A stretch of 16,149 nt of DNA from Halomonas sp. (GTDB lineage: Bacteria > Pseudomonadota > Gammaproteobacteria > Pseudomonadales > Halomonadaceae): contig SKHS01000301.1 of the NCBI GenBank assembly GCA_007116835.1, positions 1 through 16,149 on the forward strand, given 5' to 3'. The notes under the pieces were generated by a model, which did not search any database, was not told where the DNA came from, and saw only the letters and a list, made by a program, of their open reading frames with translations. Shown one piece after another: positions 5,382 through 13,560 of this stretch (its first letter is position 1; the number at the start of each line of letters is the position of its first letter). The translations under genes and the position numbers were made by a program.

Positions 5382-7733
5382 TTAGAACGTTTGACCCAGC
5401 GAGAACTGGAAGAACTGTGTATCGTCGCCACTTTCATCATTCAGAGGCTCCGCTAAGCTAAACGTCAACGGCCCTACCGGGGTGAGCCAGGAAAGGCCAA
5501 TACCAATGCTGTAGCGCAAGTCGCCCAGGTCTACCCCCGAACTACACTGCTGGCGTCCAACATCAGCGTCCTGAACATCATAGCAAGAACTTAGGAATGT
5601 GTTACCTGCATCCAAAAAGAGTGACGTTTGAAACGAGCGTTGATTTTCAATGAACGGTAGCGGGAAGAGCACCTCTGCCGAACCTTCTACTAATATATTA
5701 CCGCCTAAGGTGCGGTCACGACCGCCATCCCGAGTGGGCGTCGTACGCTGCCCCAACGTGTTTGAGGTAAAGCCACGCACTGACCCTAGGCCACCCGCGT
5801 AAAAGTTTTCATAAAACGGGAACGGATCGTTGTTGCCCACTGTGTCGGCATAGCCTAAATTACCGCTAAACTTCAGCGCCCAGGTTTGGTCGTCATTCAT
5901 CGGGAATAGTTGCTGGGCACGGGCGCGCAGTTTGTAGTACTCCGCATCGCTACCGGGCACTCCTGTTTCCATAGAGAGGCGCTGGTAATTGCCCGCCGTC
6001 GGCATAATACCGCGGTTCAAATTATTACGCGTCCAGCTCGCCGTGAGTTTGAGGCTCTGGGCGTTGTCACCCTGTTCATCGACGTAGCGGAGAATTTCCG
6101 ATGCGGTGTCGTTGTAGGTCTTGACCGTTAGGTCTTCAATACTGGCCCCGAAATTAAGCCGTGACAGCTCACTAATGCGATAACCGAAGTTAATGCCAGC
6201 ACCGTAGGCATCCGTCGAGAACGTTGAGATATCAGAATCCCCATAATCGGTTTCTCGATAAAAGAGGTTGTAACCACGAGAAATGCCGTCCAACGTCCAG
6301 TAGGGGTCGGTGAAGGCAAAATTGACGCTAGTGAACGTATCACTTTGCTGTGCGCCAACATTGACACGGTTACCGGTGCCCAAAAAGTTATTTTGTGCCA
6401 AGCCAACGCCGTAAATTACCCCGGCGCTCTGTGAGAAACCTACGCTTGCCGACACGGAGCCAGACGGCTGCTCTTCCACGTTATAGGTAACGTCTAGCAG
6501 GTCCGGCTGCCCAGGCACTGGCTGAGTATCGACTTCAACCTGGCTGAAAAAGCCAAGGCGCTCCAGACGTTGGCGCGACTGAGCAATCGAGTCAGTCGAT
6601 GCGGGCGCACCTTCTAGCTGGATCATTTCCCGGCGCAGCACTTCGTCTTGCGTTGTTGTGTTACCGAAAAACTCGATGCGACGCACGTAAGTGCGCTGGC
6701 CAGGATCAACAGCAATCACAAGATCGACCGTTTCCCCGTCGTCCGCCATCTCAGGAATACCCTGGACGTCTGCAAAAGCAAACCCTTCTGCGCCAAGGCG
6801 CTGGCGTAGTGCTTCGGTAGATTCGTTGACTTTCCCACGCGAAAACGTATCGCCACTGCTGATGGTCAGCAGCTCTTGCGCTTCACGTTCGCTAATTTGC
6901 AAGTCACCGGCAAAGCGCACACTGCCTACCTGAAACTGATTACCTTCATCCACATTCAGTGTGATGAAAATTTCTGATTTTTCGGGGCCGATCGACACTT
7001 GAGTCGACGTGACATCGAAACCAACGTAGCCACGATCTAAGTAGAAAGAGCGCAAGCGTTCGATATCCCCCGCCAAGGCTTCACGTGAGTAACTATCGCT
7101 TGAAAACAGACCAAAAAAGCGGCCAGGGCGATCATTTAGCTCGAACACGCCGCGCAGGGTGTCATCGTCAAAGGCTTCGTTGCCGACAATGTTGATTTGA
7201 CGAATTTTGGCAACTTCGCCTTCATTAATATTGATGTTGACCTGAACACGCCCCTCATCAATGTCATCAACTTCGACATTGATTCTTGCACTGTAGCGAC
7301 CCTGGGACTGATAGACCCCTTCGAGTTCACGCTGAATCTCATCTAACGTGGACAGCTGGAGAACTTGGCCTTCTGACAATCCAGACTCCCGCAAGCCTCT
7401 GCGCAGGTCGTCATCCGAAATTTGCCGATTACCATCAATATTTAAGCGCGCAATGGTTGGCCGCTCGACTACTTGAATCACCAACACATCGCCTTCCCGC
7501 GCGAGCGATACATCGTCAAATAAACCGGTCGCGAACAAATCACGCGCAGCCGCGGCAAGCTGCTGTTCACTAACTCGGTCATTGGCATTGACGGGAAACG
7601 CATTAAAGACAGAGGCGGCGGAGACCCGCTGCAGTCCTTCCACACGAATGTCCGAAACATCAAAGGATTGTGCTTGGGCACCACTGGTGCCTACCAGCAA
7701 GAGTGCCGCCATTCCAAGGGTCTTGATTTTCAT
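5382..7733 (-). CDS. bamA: Outer membrane protein assembly factor BamA
   Basis: BamA (783 residues; E. coli 810) is the essential Omp85 core of the BAM complex that folds and inserts beta-barrel proteins into the outer membrane. The signal peptide ends at AQA/QSF near residue 21. Five POTRA domains follow, each with the typical start: FDVSDIRVEGLQRVS (about 24), ARLNIDGNRQIS (95), IRQINIVGNEAFDDD (178), VGSVRFAGDLQIS (269) and VRRIEFFGNTTTQ (350). The 16-stranded barrel runs from about residue 425 to the end. The loop-6 signature VRGF is at 652-655, and the protein ends in Phe (SLGQTF), the usual C-terminal barrel signal. Cys717 and Cys730 lie in a predicted extracellular loop and may form a disulfide. 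The start is ATG 7733 with only a weak ribosome site. A 100-base gap with a hairpin separates it from rseP; skp follows. Confidence 0.98.
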   Translation of the reverse strand: MKIKTLGMAALLLVGTSGAQAQSFDVSDIRVEGLQRVSAASVFNAFPVNANDRVSEQQLAAAARDLFATGLFDDVSLAREGDVLVIQVVERPTIARLNIDGNRQISDDDLRRGLRESGLSEGQVLQLSTLDEIQRELEGVYQSQGRYSARINVEVDDIDEGRVQVNININEGEVAKIRQINIVGNEAFDDDTLRGVFELNDRPGRFFGLFSSDSYSREALAGDIERLRSFYLDRGYVGFDVTSTQVSIGPEKSEIFITLNVDEGNQFQVGSVRFAGDLQISEREAQELLTISSGDTFSRGKVNESTEALRQRLGAEGFAFADVQGIPEMADDGETVDLVIAVDPGQRTYVRRIEFFGNTTTQDEVLRREMIQLEGAPASTDSIAQSRQRLERLGFFSQVEVDTQPVPGQPDLLDVTYNVEEQPSGSVSASVGFSQSAGVIYGVGLAQNNFLGTGNRVNVGAQQSDTFTSVNFAFTDPYWTLDGISRGYNLFYRETDYGDSDISTFSTDAYGAGINFGYRISELSRLNFGASIEDLTVKTYNDTASEILRYVDEQGDNAQSLKLTASWTRNNLNRGIMPTAGNYQRLSMETGVPGSDAEYYKLRARAQQLFPMNDDQTWALKFSGNLGYADTVGNNDPFPFYENFYAGGLGSVRGFTSNTLGQRTTPTRDGGRDRTLGGNILVEGSAEVLFPLPFIENQRSFQTSLFLDAGNTFLSSCYDVQDADVGRQQCSSGVDLGDLRYSIGIGLSWLTPVGPLTFSLAEPLNDESGDDTQFFQFSLGQTF

Positions 7734-7757
7734 GCAGTCAATTCGCTCGCGTTGGTC

Positions 7758-7779
7758 TGCCTGTCATTCCAGACAGGCA
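7758..7779 (-). repeat. Perfect 8-bp hairpin between rseP and bamA
   Basis: TGCCTGTC and GACAGGCA form a perfect 8-bp stem with a 6-base loop, about 24 bases upstream of the bamA ATG. No T-run follows on the minus strand, so it is not a standard terminator. It could protect or process the bamA mRNA, or sequester its leader. Function unknown. Confidence 0.5.
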
Positions 7780-7780
7780 C

Positions 7781-7808
7781 CATATACATTTGTGCAGGCA
7801 GATGACAA
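7781..7808 (-). promoter_or_regulatory. Possible promoter upstream of bamA
   Basis: On the minus strand TTGTCA (7803-7808; five of six matches to TTGACA) is followed after 16 bases by TATATG (7781-7786). A start site would fall near 7774, inside the downstream hairpin. I see no convincing sigma-E promoter (GGAACTT-type) here, although bamA is sigma-E controlled in some enterics. Low confidence. Confidence 0.3.
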
Positions 7809-7833
7809 GGCATCCTGCGCGCTACACGCGTCA

Positions 7834-9192
7834 TTACCACAGGCGCATCAGATCAAAATAGAGAGCCATTAGCATTAGGCAACCTACCATGGCAAGCCCA
7901 ATACGTAGCCCTACAGCTTGCGTTTGCTCGGAGACAGGCCGCCCGCGCACAACCTCTATAAAATAATAAAGTAAATGTCCGCCATCGAGTACGGGTATCG
8001 GCAATAGGTTTAGCACGCCCAGGCTAATCGAAAGATAGGCCAAAAAGCCTACAAACACTTCCATTCCCGCCCGGGCTGAATCGCCAGAAATTTGTGCAAT
8101 GGTAATCGGCCCAGAAAGATTCGATGGAGAGATAAGTCCCACCAGCATCTTGCGGATAGCGTCAACGGTCAATAGCATCATCTCGCCTGTACGCGAAAAC
8201 GCTTTGCCGACGGCCTCTATCGGCCCATAGCGTATTTCCCGCTGCAGTTCTTCAGGCCAGCTGACGGGCTGCGCCCCGGCGCCAATGTAGCCAACCTCCT
8301 CGCCACTCTCCAGCGTGTTACGCCCAGGCGTTAAAGAAAGCGTCGCTTGCTCACCATTGCGCTGATACTCAACGCTTAAGGTTTGACCAGCATTCTCTCG
8401 AATGATCGAGACGAAATGCATCCAATCATCAACCGGCTCACCGTTAAACGCAACAATACGGTCTCCCGCTTGCAACCCTGCCTGCGCCGCTGCTTGACCG
8501 TCCATTACCTGGCCAAGCACCGCAGGCATAGCCGGACGCCACGGCGTAATACCCAGGCTCAGCAGCGGCTGCGGCGGATCCTGGCGAACCATATATGCCG
8601 TCACAGGCAGTTGATATGCCCGCGAACTGCTAGCACCTTCCGGTCGTGCTTCAATGGTTAGGTCACCATTAAAGCCGATCATCGACACGAGTTTTAAATT
8701 AATGTCTTGCCAGGAGCGCATTGCATCGCCCTGAATGGCGGTAATTTCACTCCCCTGGCTTAACCCAGCTTCCGCTGCAGGCGAGTTCGGTGCAATGTCG
8801 CCCACCACAGGAGCCACCGTTGTGGTGCCTGCAACAAACAGCGCCCAATAAGCAACAATGGCAAGTAGGAAGTTGGCAATAGGACCAGCAGCCACAATCG
8901 CAATGCGCTGCCATACGGTTTTCCGATTGAATGCCTGATCTAGTTGCTCTTCAGGCACAGGGGCTTCACGCTCATCCAGCATTTTGACGTAGCCGCCCAA
9001 CGGGATCGCAGCCACCGCAAACTCAGTACCGTGTCGATCAACGGTCGACCAGAGCGGCTTACCAAAGCCCACTGAAAAACGCAGCACCTTCACACCGCAA
9101 CGCCGTGCCACCCAGAAATGGCCAAACTCGTGGAAGGTGACCAACAACCCAAGCACCACGATCACCGCTAGTATGTTCTGTATCAGGCCCAC
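7834..9192 (-). CDS. rseP: RIP metalloprotease RseP (site-2 protease)
   Basis: RseP (452 residues; E. coli 450) is an inner-membrane zinc metalloprotease. It cuts the anti-sigma factor RseA (MucA in pseudomonads) within the membrane to release sigma-E, and also clears remnant signal peptides. The HExxH motif is His21-Glu22-Phe-Gly-His25 in the first membrane helix. Two PDZ domains lie in the periplasmic stretch, at about residues 115-190 (GDIAPNSPAAEAGLSQGSEI) and 205-290 (QVMDGQAAAQAGLQAGDRI). The third zinc ligand is Asp403 in NLLPIPVLDGGHLLYY, and a final membrane helix is near the C-terminus. The start is GTG at 9192, with AAGGAG 6 bases upstream. It lies 42 bases after dxr and 100 bases before bamA, linking envelope stress sensing with barrel assembly. 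Confidence 0.97.
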   Translation of the reverse strand: MGLIQNILAVIVVLGLLVTFHEFGHFWVARRCGVKVLRFSVGFGKPLWSTVDRHGTEFAVAAIPLGGYVKMLDEREAPVPEEQLDQAFNRKTVWQRIAIVAAGPIANFLLAIVAYWALFVAGTTTVAPVVGDIAPNSPAAEAGLSQGSEITAIQGDAMRSWQDINLKLVSMIGFNGDLTIEARPEGASSSRAYQLPVTAYMVRQDPPQPLLSLGITPWRPAMPAVLGQVMDGQAAAQAGLQAGDRIVAFNGEPVDDWMHFVSIIRENAGQTLSVEYQRNGEQATLSLTPGRNTLESGEEVGYIGAGAQPVSWPEELQREIRYGPIEAVGKAFSRTGEMMLLTVDAIRKMLVGLISPSNLSGPITIAQISGDSARAGMEVFVGFLAYLSISLGVLNLLPIPVLDGGHLLYYFIEVVRGRPVSEQTQAVGLRIGLAMVGCLMLMALYFDLMRLW

Positions 9193-9234
9193 TCTTTGCT
9201 CCTTTACACGACTCGCTGATCAACGGTGATGATG

Positions 9235-10431
9235 CTAAACAGTTTGTTGGTGAACGATGCGCTCTGCCTGTTCACGCGCCCACCGATCAGCGGCCAATAT
9301 CAGCGCTAAGGTATCGGCATCTTCTGCAAAAGGCACGGACATCACGCTGGCCACAACCGCGGCAATCTCGCTAAAACCAAGCCGATTATCGAGGAACGCG
9401 TCGACGGCAACTTCGTTAGCTGCATTTAAAATAGCCGGCGCTGCGCCGCCCATAAGCATGGCCTCACGCGCGAGACGCAAGCAGGGGAAACGCGACTCGT
9501 CAGGGGCTTCAAAATCTAGCCGCGCCACCTGGAATAAGTCGAGCGTTTCAACACCAGCATCAATTCGCTCAGGCCAAGACAGGCCATAGGCAATCGGTGT
9601 GCGCATATCCGGATTTCCCAACTGCGCAATCACTGAGCCATCATCATAGGCGACCATCGAATGAATCACGCTTTGCGGATGCACCACCACCTGTATCTGA
9701 TCAGGCGTGGCATCAAATAGCCAGCACGCTTCGATAAGTTCCAACCCTTTATTCATTAGCGTGGCGCTATCCACCGAAATTTTGCGCCCCATAGACCAGT
9801 TTGGGTGATTACAGGCCTGTTCAGGCGTCACCTTAGCAATAGACTCAGAGGACCAGCCTCGAAAGGGGCCACCGGATGCCGTCAGCAGCAGCTGTCGCAC
9901 ACCGTGCTGACGTAGCCCGCCACGATGATCCAAGGGTAGACACTGGTAAATGGCATTATGTTCAGAATCAATTGGTAGTAACGTTGCGCCCGAGCGGGCA
10001 ACGGCATCCATAAACAGCGCTCCGCTCATGACCAGCGCCTCTTTATTAGCCAGCAATACACGCTTACCTGACTCGGCGGCAGCCAAGGCGGGCAATAAAC
10101 CCGCCGCTCCAACAATGGCGGCCATGACCGTATCGACACAGGCTTCACGAGAAACACGACAAAGCGCTTCAGGCCCCGCTAACACCTCGATAGAGAGACC
10201 GCTAGCGGATAGCGCTTGTTGCAACCACGAGGCATCAGCGGGGTGATCTAGTACAGCAACAACCGGACGATGCACCTTACATTGCGCCAGTAGTGCTTCT
10301 TTTGAGGTGTGTGCGGTTAACGCATAGACACGGTAGCGCTCTGGATGCTTGGCAATCACATCAAGGGTGCTTTTACCAATAGAACCTGTTGAGCCAAGCA
10401 CGGTAATACGCTGAACAGCTGGCTGGCTCAT
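9235..10431 (-). CDS. dxr: 1-deoxy-D-xylulose-5-phosphate reductoisomerase
   Basis: Dxr/IspC (398 residues; E. coli 398) converts 1-deoxy-D-xylulose 5-phosphate to 2-C-methyl-D-erythritol 4-phosphate with NADPH. This is the committed step of the MEP isoprenoid pathway and the target of fosmidomycin. The NADPH site VLGSTGSIGKSTLDVI is at residues 11-26. ANKEALVMSG is at 128-137 and the metal-binding LPIDSEHNAI at 152-161 (Asp155, Glu157). The active-site loop GRKISVDSATLMNKGLELIE is at 215-234, and VHPQSVIHSMV follows. The ATG at 10431 overlaps the cdsA stop (ATGA, 4 bases). Its position between cdsA and rseP is the Pseudomonas-type order; in E. coli dxr lies between frr and uppS. The isoprenoid product ultimately feeds UppS, encoded two genes upstream. 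Confidence 0.98.
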   Translation of the reverse strand: MSQPAVQRITVLGSTGSIGKSTLDVIAKHPERYRVYALTAHTSKEALLAQCKVHRPVVAVLDHPADASWLQQALSASGLSIEVLAGPEALCRVSREACVDTVMAAIVGAAGLLPALAAAESGKRVLLANKEALVMSGALFMDAVARSGATLLPIDSEHNAIYQCLPLDHRGGLRQHGVRQLLLTASGGPFRGWSSESIAKVTPEQACNHPNWSMGRKISVDSATLMNKGLELIEACWLFDATPDQIQVVVHPQSVIHSMVAYDDGSVIAQLGNPDMRTPIAYGLSWPERIDAGVETLDLFQVARLDFEAPDESRFPCLRLAREAMLMGGAAPAILNAANEVAVDAFLDNRLGFSEIAAVVASVMSVPFAEDADTLALILAADRWAREQAERIVHQQTV

Positions 10432-11249
10432 AGGGCATTGACCTGCAGATGTATGACTTGCAAATAAAACAAGGCAAATACAGGGATAGCTGCCGTGAGG
10501 CTATCAATACGGTCGAGTACGCCACCATGGCCTGGCAACAGCTGGCTTGAGTCCTTAATACCCCGATAGCGTTTCAACATGCTTTCTAGCAGATCTCCCA
10601 GCACCGAGACCAGCGTGACTATCGCAGCAATAACAACCAGCGCAATCCCCCCGGTAACGCTGATGGGCTGCCAAATTGCAAACGCCAGCGCCAGCAACGA
10701 TGTGGCAGCAAGCCCACCAAACACACCCTCCCAAGATTTCCCTGGGCTAACCTTCGGTGCCAGCTTGTTTTTACCCCAGCGCCTACCGGCAAAATAAGCA
10801 CCGATGTCGGCTGTCCAGACCAACAGCAGCACAAAAAGCAGCCAAATAGCACCGCTATCGCGTAGTACGTTAAACCCTACCCAACACGGCAGCAGCACCC
10901 AAACGCCCATCAGCAACCGCCGGGAAGTGGCTTGCCACTGCGGTCCCGTATCAGGATAGTGAGTTACCCAGTAGAGGTTCACGAGCCAGCCAAGCGCCGC
11001 TAGCCAAAGCGGCCATGCGGCAAACGCCGCACCGGTAAACCACATGACCAGCATTAGCATAGCCATAGCAGCCACTAACGCTGCCCGCTTGCGCTGACAG
11101 GTAATGCCTGCCAAGTTGGCCCACTCCCAAGCACCAATCAGCACGATTAACGCTGTGAACAGTGCAAAAGCCACACCCTGCAACCCAAACAGACCAATCA
11201 GCGTCAGGGGCGCTAACCAGGCTGCGGTGATAATCCGCTGTTTAAGCAC
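10428..11249 (-). CDS. cdsA: Phosphatidate cytidylyltransferase (CDP-diglyceride synthase)
   Basis: CdsA (273 residues; E. coli 285) makes CDP-diacylglycerol from CTP and phosphatidic acid in the inner membrane, the branch point to all phospholipids. It is very hydrophobic, with about eight membrane helices. TADIGAYFAGRRWGKNKLAP is at residues 146-165 and VSPGKSWEG at 167-175. The family signature from SMLKRYRGIKD (223-233) to LPGHGGVLDRID (238-249) is complete, including the catalytic Asp and Lys. The start is GTG at 11249 with AGAGG 6 bases upstream. It overlaps the uppS stop by 8 bases, and its own stop overlaps the dxr ATG by 4, so uppS-cdsA-dxr is very probably one translationally coupled unit. 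Confidence 0.97.
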   Translation of the reverse strand: MLKQRIITAAWLAPLTLIGLFGLQGVAFALFTALIVLIGAWEWANLAGITCQRKRAALVAAMAMLMLVMWFTGAAFAAWPLWLAALGWLVNLYWVTHYPDTGPQWQATSRRLLMGVWVLLPCWVGFNVLRDSGAIWLLFVLLLVWTADIGAYFAGRRWGKNKLAPKVSPGKSWEGVFGGLAATSLLALAFAIWQPISVTGGIALVVIAAIVTLVSVLGDLLESMLKRYRGIKDSSQLLPGHGGVLDRIDSLTAAIPVFALFYLQVIHLQVNAL

Positions 11250-12027
11250 CTTGCGCCTCTATTTGTTCATCTGTCATACCAAAACGACGACGACGCAGAC
11301 AAAAATCATCCAATGCCTCGTCAAACGCCGCCCCATTGAAATCTGGCCAAAGTAAGGGCGAGAAGTGCAGCTCCGCGTAGGCAAGTTGCCAGAGCATAAA
11401 GTTAGATAGCCGCTGCTCACCACTCGTGCGGATACATAAATCTATCGGCGGCACCTCATGAGTATTCATCGCCGCATCCAAGCGCGCTTCATCAATGTCG
11501 GCGGCCGCCAGCTCACCCGCCGCCACCTGCTCAGCTAACTGACGAGAGGCACGAGCCAGATCCCACTGGCCACCGTAGTTGGCAGCGATAACCAAGTGCA
11601 TGCCGGTGTTGTCGGCGGTTAGCGCCTCGGCACGCTTGATATGCTTTTGAATAGCATAAGAGAAGCCACGCTGCTCACCAATAATTGATAGGCGAATATT
11701 ACGCTCATTAAGCTTTTTGACTTCGCGCTTGAGCGCCATCAAAAAAAGCTCCATCAAGGCGTTCACCTCAGCAACCGGACGCTTCCAATTTTCACTCGAG
11801 AAGGCAAACAGGCTGAGCGTTTGTACACCGCGTTCTGCTGCACGCTCAATAACCGTGCGCACGGCTTCAACACCGGCACGATGGCCACGTACGCCGGAGA
11901 GCCCACGAGCCCGCGCCCAGCGGTTATTACCATCCATAATAATAGCAACATGGGACGGCGGCACTTCCTCGGATCGAGAAGGCGTCGCGTCGCTCTGCTG
12001 CTGTTGGGGAAGCTGCGGAGACGTCAT
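11242..12027 (-). CDS. uppS: (2E,6E)-farnesyl-diphosphate-specific ditrans,polycis-undecaprenyl-diphosphate synthase
   Basis: UppS/IspU (261 residues; E. coli 253) is the cis-prenyltransferase that adds eight isopentenyl units to farnesyl diphosphate. It gives the C55 lipid carrier for peptidoglycan and O-antigen. The catalytic Asp32 is in HVAIIMDGNNRWARARG (residues 26-42). GHRAG is at 48-52, LFAFSSENWKRP at 73-84, ANYGGQWD at 149-156, and the diphosphate-binding IRTSGEQRLSNFMLWQLAYAE at 199-219. A Gln-rich N-terminus (four Gln in a row) precedes the fold and is not conserved. The frame extends five codons further to a TTG at 12042, but ATG 12027 is the more likely start; both have poor ribosome sites. 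It follows frr after a gap holding a strong hairpin and overlaps cdsA by 8 bases. Confidence 0.96.
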   Translation of the reverse strand: MTSPQLPQQQQSDATPSRSEEVPPSHVAIIMDGNNRWARARGLSGVRGHRAGVEAVRTVIERAAERGVQTLSLFAFSSENWKRPVAEVNALMELFLMALKREVKKLNERNIRLSIIGEQRGFSYAIQKHIKRAEALTADNTGMHLVIAANYGGQWDLARASRQLAEQVAAGELAAADIDEARLDAAMNTHEVPPIDLCIRTSGEQRLSNFMLWQLAYAELHFSPLLWPDFNGAAFDEALDDFCLRRRRFGMTDEQIEAQGA

Positions 12028-12075
12028 GGGTTCTCGCACCAAAGATCAGTCATAATAAGGCCAAGCGATGGCTCA

Positions 12076-12095
12076 CGGGCAGTGAAGACTGCCCG
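12076..12095 (-). repeat. Perfect 8-bp hairpin between frr and uppS
   Basis: CGGGCAGT and ACTGCCCG pair perfectly over a 4-base loop (CTTC in the minus reading), with one extra G-T wobble possible at the base. The hairpin is GC-rich and stable but has no T-tract on either side. It may be a factor-dependent pause site, an RNase processing site or an mRNA stabiliser. Its position, in one of the longer gaps of this gene run, suggests it separates frr and uppS expression. Confidence 0.5.
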
Positions 12096-12116
12096 CAGCT
12101 AGATGAAAGCAGGCAG

Positions 12117-12674
12117 TTATACCTGCATGAGATCCTGTTCTTTTGCGGCAAGCGCCTTATCGATCTCAGCAATATATTTATCCGTCAGCTTTTGAATTTC
12201 ATCTTCACCCTGGCGCTGATCATCTTCGGTAATCTCTTTGTCTTTTAACAAAGATTTAAAATCACCGTTAGCATCGCGACGCACATTGCGCACGGCGACG
12301 CGTGCATGCTCGGCTTCGCTGCGTGCCTGCTTAATGTAAACCTTACGCGTCTCTTCGGTCAGCATCGGCATCGGCACGCGAATGACGTTACCCGCGCTGG
12401 CTGGGTTAAGACCGAGATCAGACGTCATAATAGCCTTCTCGATCTTGGGCACCATCCCCTGCTCCCAAGGAGAAACCGTCAGCGTACGCGCGTCCTCTAC
12501 GTTCACAGAAGCCACTTGATGTAGTGGCACTTGGCCACCGTAATAGTCAACGGTAACGGTGTCTAGAATACTAGGGTGAGCACGCCCTGTACGAATCTTG
12601 TTGAAGTTGCTGTGCAGCGCTTCAACGCTTTTCTTCATACGAGAATCTGCATCTTTCTTAATGTCATTGATCAC
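12117..12674 (-). CDS. frr: Ribosome recycling factor
   Basis: RRF (185 residues, identical in length to E. coli) splits the post-termination ribosome together with EF-G so that subunits can be reused. The whole protein aligns with the family. MINDIKKDADSRMKKSVEAL starts the long three-helix bundle; KIRTGRAHPSILD is at about residues 26-38, VDYYGGQVPL at 43-52, and AIMTSDLGLNPASAGNVIRVP at about 88-108. ARVAVRNVRRDAN and LLKDKEITEDD follow. The start is GTG at 12674. Its ribosome site GAGGG lies in the last codons of pyrH, whose stop ends only 4 bases before the GTG, so coupling with pyrH is expected. Confidence 0.98.
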   Translation of the reverse strand: MINDIKKDADSRMKKSVEALHSNFNKIRTGRAHPSILDTVTVDYYGGQVPLHQVASVNVEDARTLTVSPWEQGMVPKIEKAIMTSDLGLNPASAGNVIRVPMPMLTEETRKVYIKQARSEAEHARVAVRNVRRDANGDFKSLLKDKEITEDDQRQGEDEIQKLTDKYIAEIDKALAAKEQDLMQV

Positions 12675-12678
12675 GGTA

Positions 12679-13452
12679 TTACCCTCTATCTATCAGCGTG
12701 CCTTCCTTGCCCCCTACTACTAAATTCAGTAGAGCACCAGGCTTGTTCATATCGAATACCCGCACCGGCATATTATGGTCACGTACCAGGCAGATTGCGG
12801 TCAAATCCATTACGCCCAGCTTCTGCTCCAGAGCATCGTCATAGGAGAGCTGGTCGTACTTCACTGCATCGGGATGCTTCACCGGGTCTTTATTGTACAC
12901 GCCGTCCACCTTGGTGGCTTTGATCACAACATCGACATCGACTTCGATGCCACGCAAGCACGCAGCAGAGTCGGTGGTAAAGAAGGGATTACCTGTGCCG
13001 GCTGAAAACAGCACTACGTCACCCGACGTTAAATAACGGATGGCGGTGCGGCGGTCGTAGTGCTCAACCACACCACTCATGGGAATCGCTGACATTACCC
13101 GCGAACGGATATTGGAGCGCTCCAGCGCATCACGCATTGCCAAGGCATTCATGACGGTTGCCAGCATTCCCATGTGATCACCCGTAACGCGATCCATACC
13201 CGCTTCATTTAGCGCTGCGCCACGGAACAAATTACCACCACCAATCACGATACCCACCTGAACACCGATACCGACCAACTGGCCAATCTCTAGCGCCATA
13301 CGATCCAACACTTTCGGGTCGATACCAAAATCGTGCTCCCCCATCAGCGCTTCACCAGACAGCTTTAGCAAAATACGCTTGTATTTTGATTTTGACTTCT
13401 CAATTTTGCTGGCACCAGCACTAGGGGTGGACTCTTGAACATCGCGTGACAT
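12679..13452 (-). CDS. pyrH: UMP kinase
   Basis: PyrH (257 residues; E. coli 241) phosphorylates UMP to UDP with ATP as a hexamer of the amino acid kinase fold. It is allosterically activated by GTP and inhibited by UTP in proteobacteria. After a non-conserved Ser/Lys-rich N-terminus of about 22 residues, YKRILLKLSGEALMG is at residues 24-38 and GGGNLFRGA at 71-79. GDHMGMLATVMNALAMRDAL is at 91-110, SAGTGNPFFTTDSAACLRG at 150-168 and KATKVDGVYNKDP at 178-190. ATG 13452 has AGGAGA with good spacing. The N-terminus is longer than in E. coli, but no better start is visible. It precedes frr by 4 bases and follows tsf after a 122-base gap with three hairpins. Confidence 0.98.
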   Translation of the reverse strand: MSRDVQESTPSAGASKIEKSKSKYKRILLKLSGEALMGEHDFGIDPKVLDRMALEIGQLVGIGVQVGIVIGGGNLFRGAALNEAGMDRVTGDHMGMLATVMNALAMRDALERSNIRSRVMSAIPMSGVVEHYDRRTAIRYLTSGDVVLFSAGTGNPFFTTDSAACLRGIEVDVDVVIKATKVDGVYNKDPVKHPDAVKYDQLSYDDALEQKLGVMDLTAICLVRDHNMPVRVFDMNKPGALLNLVVGGKEGTLIDRG

Positions 13453-13471
13453 GGCATCTCTCCTGAAGCAG

Positions 13472-13515
13472 ACCTGGACACAGGTGGGCGAGACGACCCC
13501 TACTTTTCATAGGGG
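13472..13515 (-). repeat. Two small stem-loops in the pyrH leader
   Basis: Two inverted repeats lie in the 5' leader of pyrH. The first is ACCTG/CAGGT at 13472-13485 (5 bp, loop 4), just upstream of the ribosome site. The second is CCCCTA/TAGGGG at 13497-13515 (6 bp, loop 7). No T-tract follows either. They could shape pyrH translation, but each is short enough to arise by chance. Confidence 0.35.
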
Positions 13516-13528
13516 CCGGATACACGAA

Positions 13529-13560
13529 GGCGTGCGCTCGCGCGCACGCCATCTTTTTTC
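13529..13560 (+). terminator. Strong GC hairpin with plus-strand T-tract between tsf and pyrH
   Basis: GGCGTGCGC (13529-13537) and GCGCACGCC (13542-13550) form a perfect 9-bp stem with a 4-base loop. Read on the plus strand it is followed by a run of six T (13554-13559), the layout of an intrinsic terminator pointing into tsf, against the genes. Read on the minus strand the loop is GCGA (a GNRA tetraloop) and only TTCGTGT follows. In that direction it may act as a weak terminator or 3' end stabiliser for the rpsB-tsf mRNA. Confidence 0.5.
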
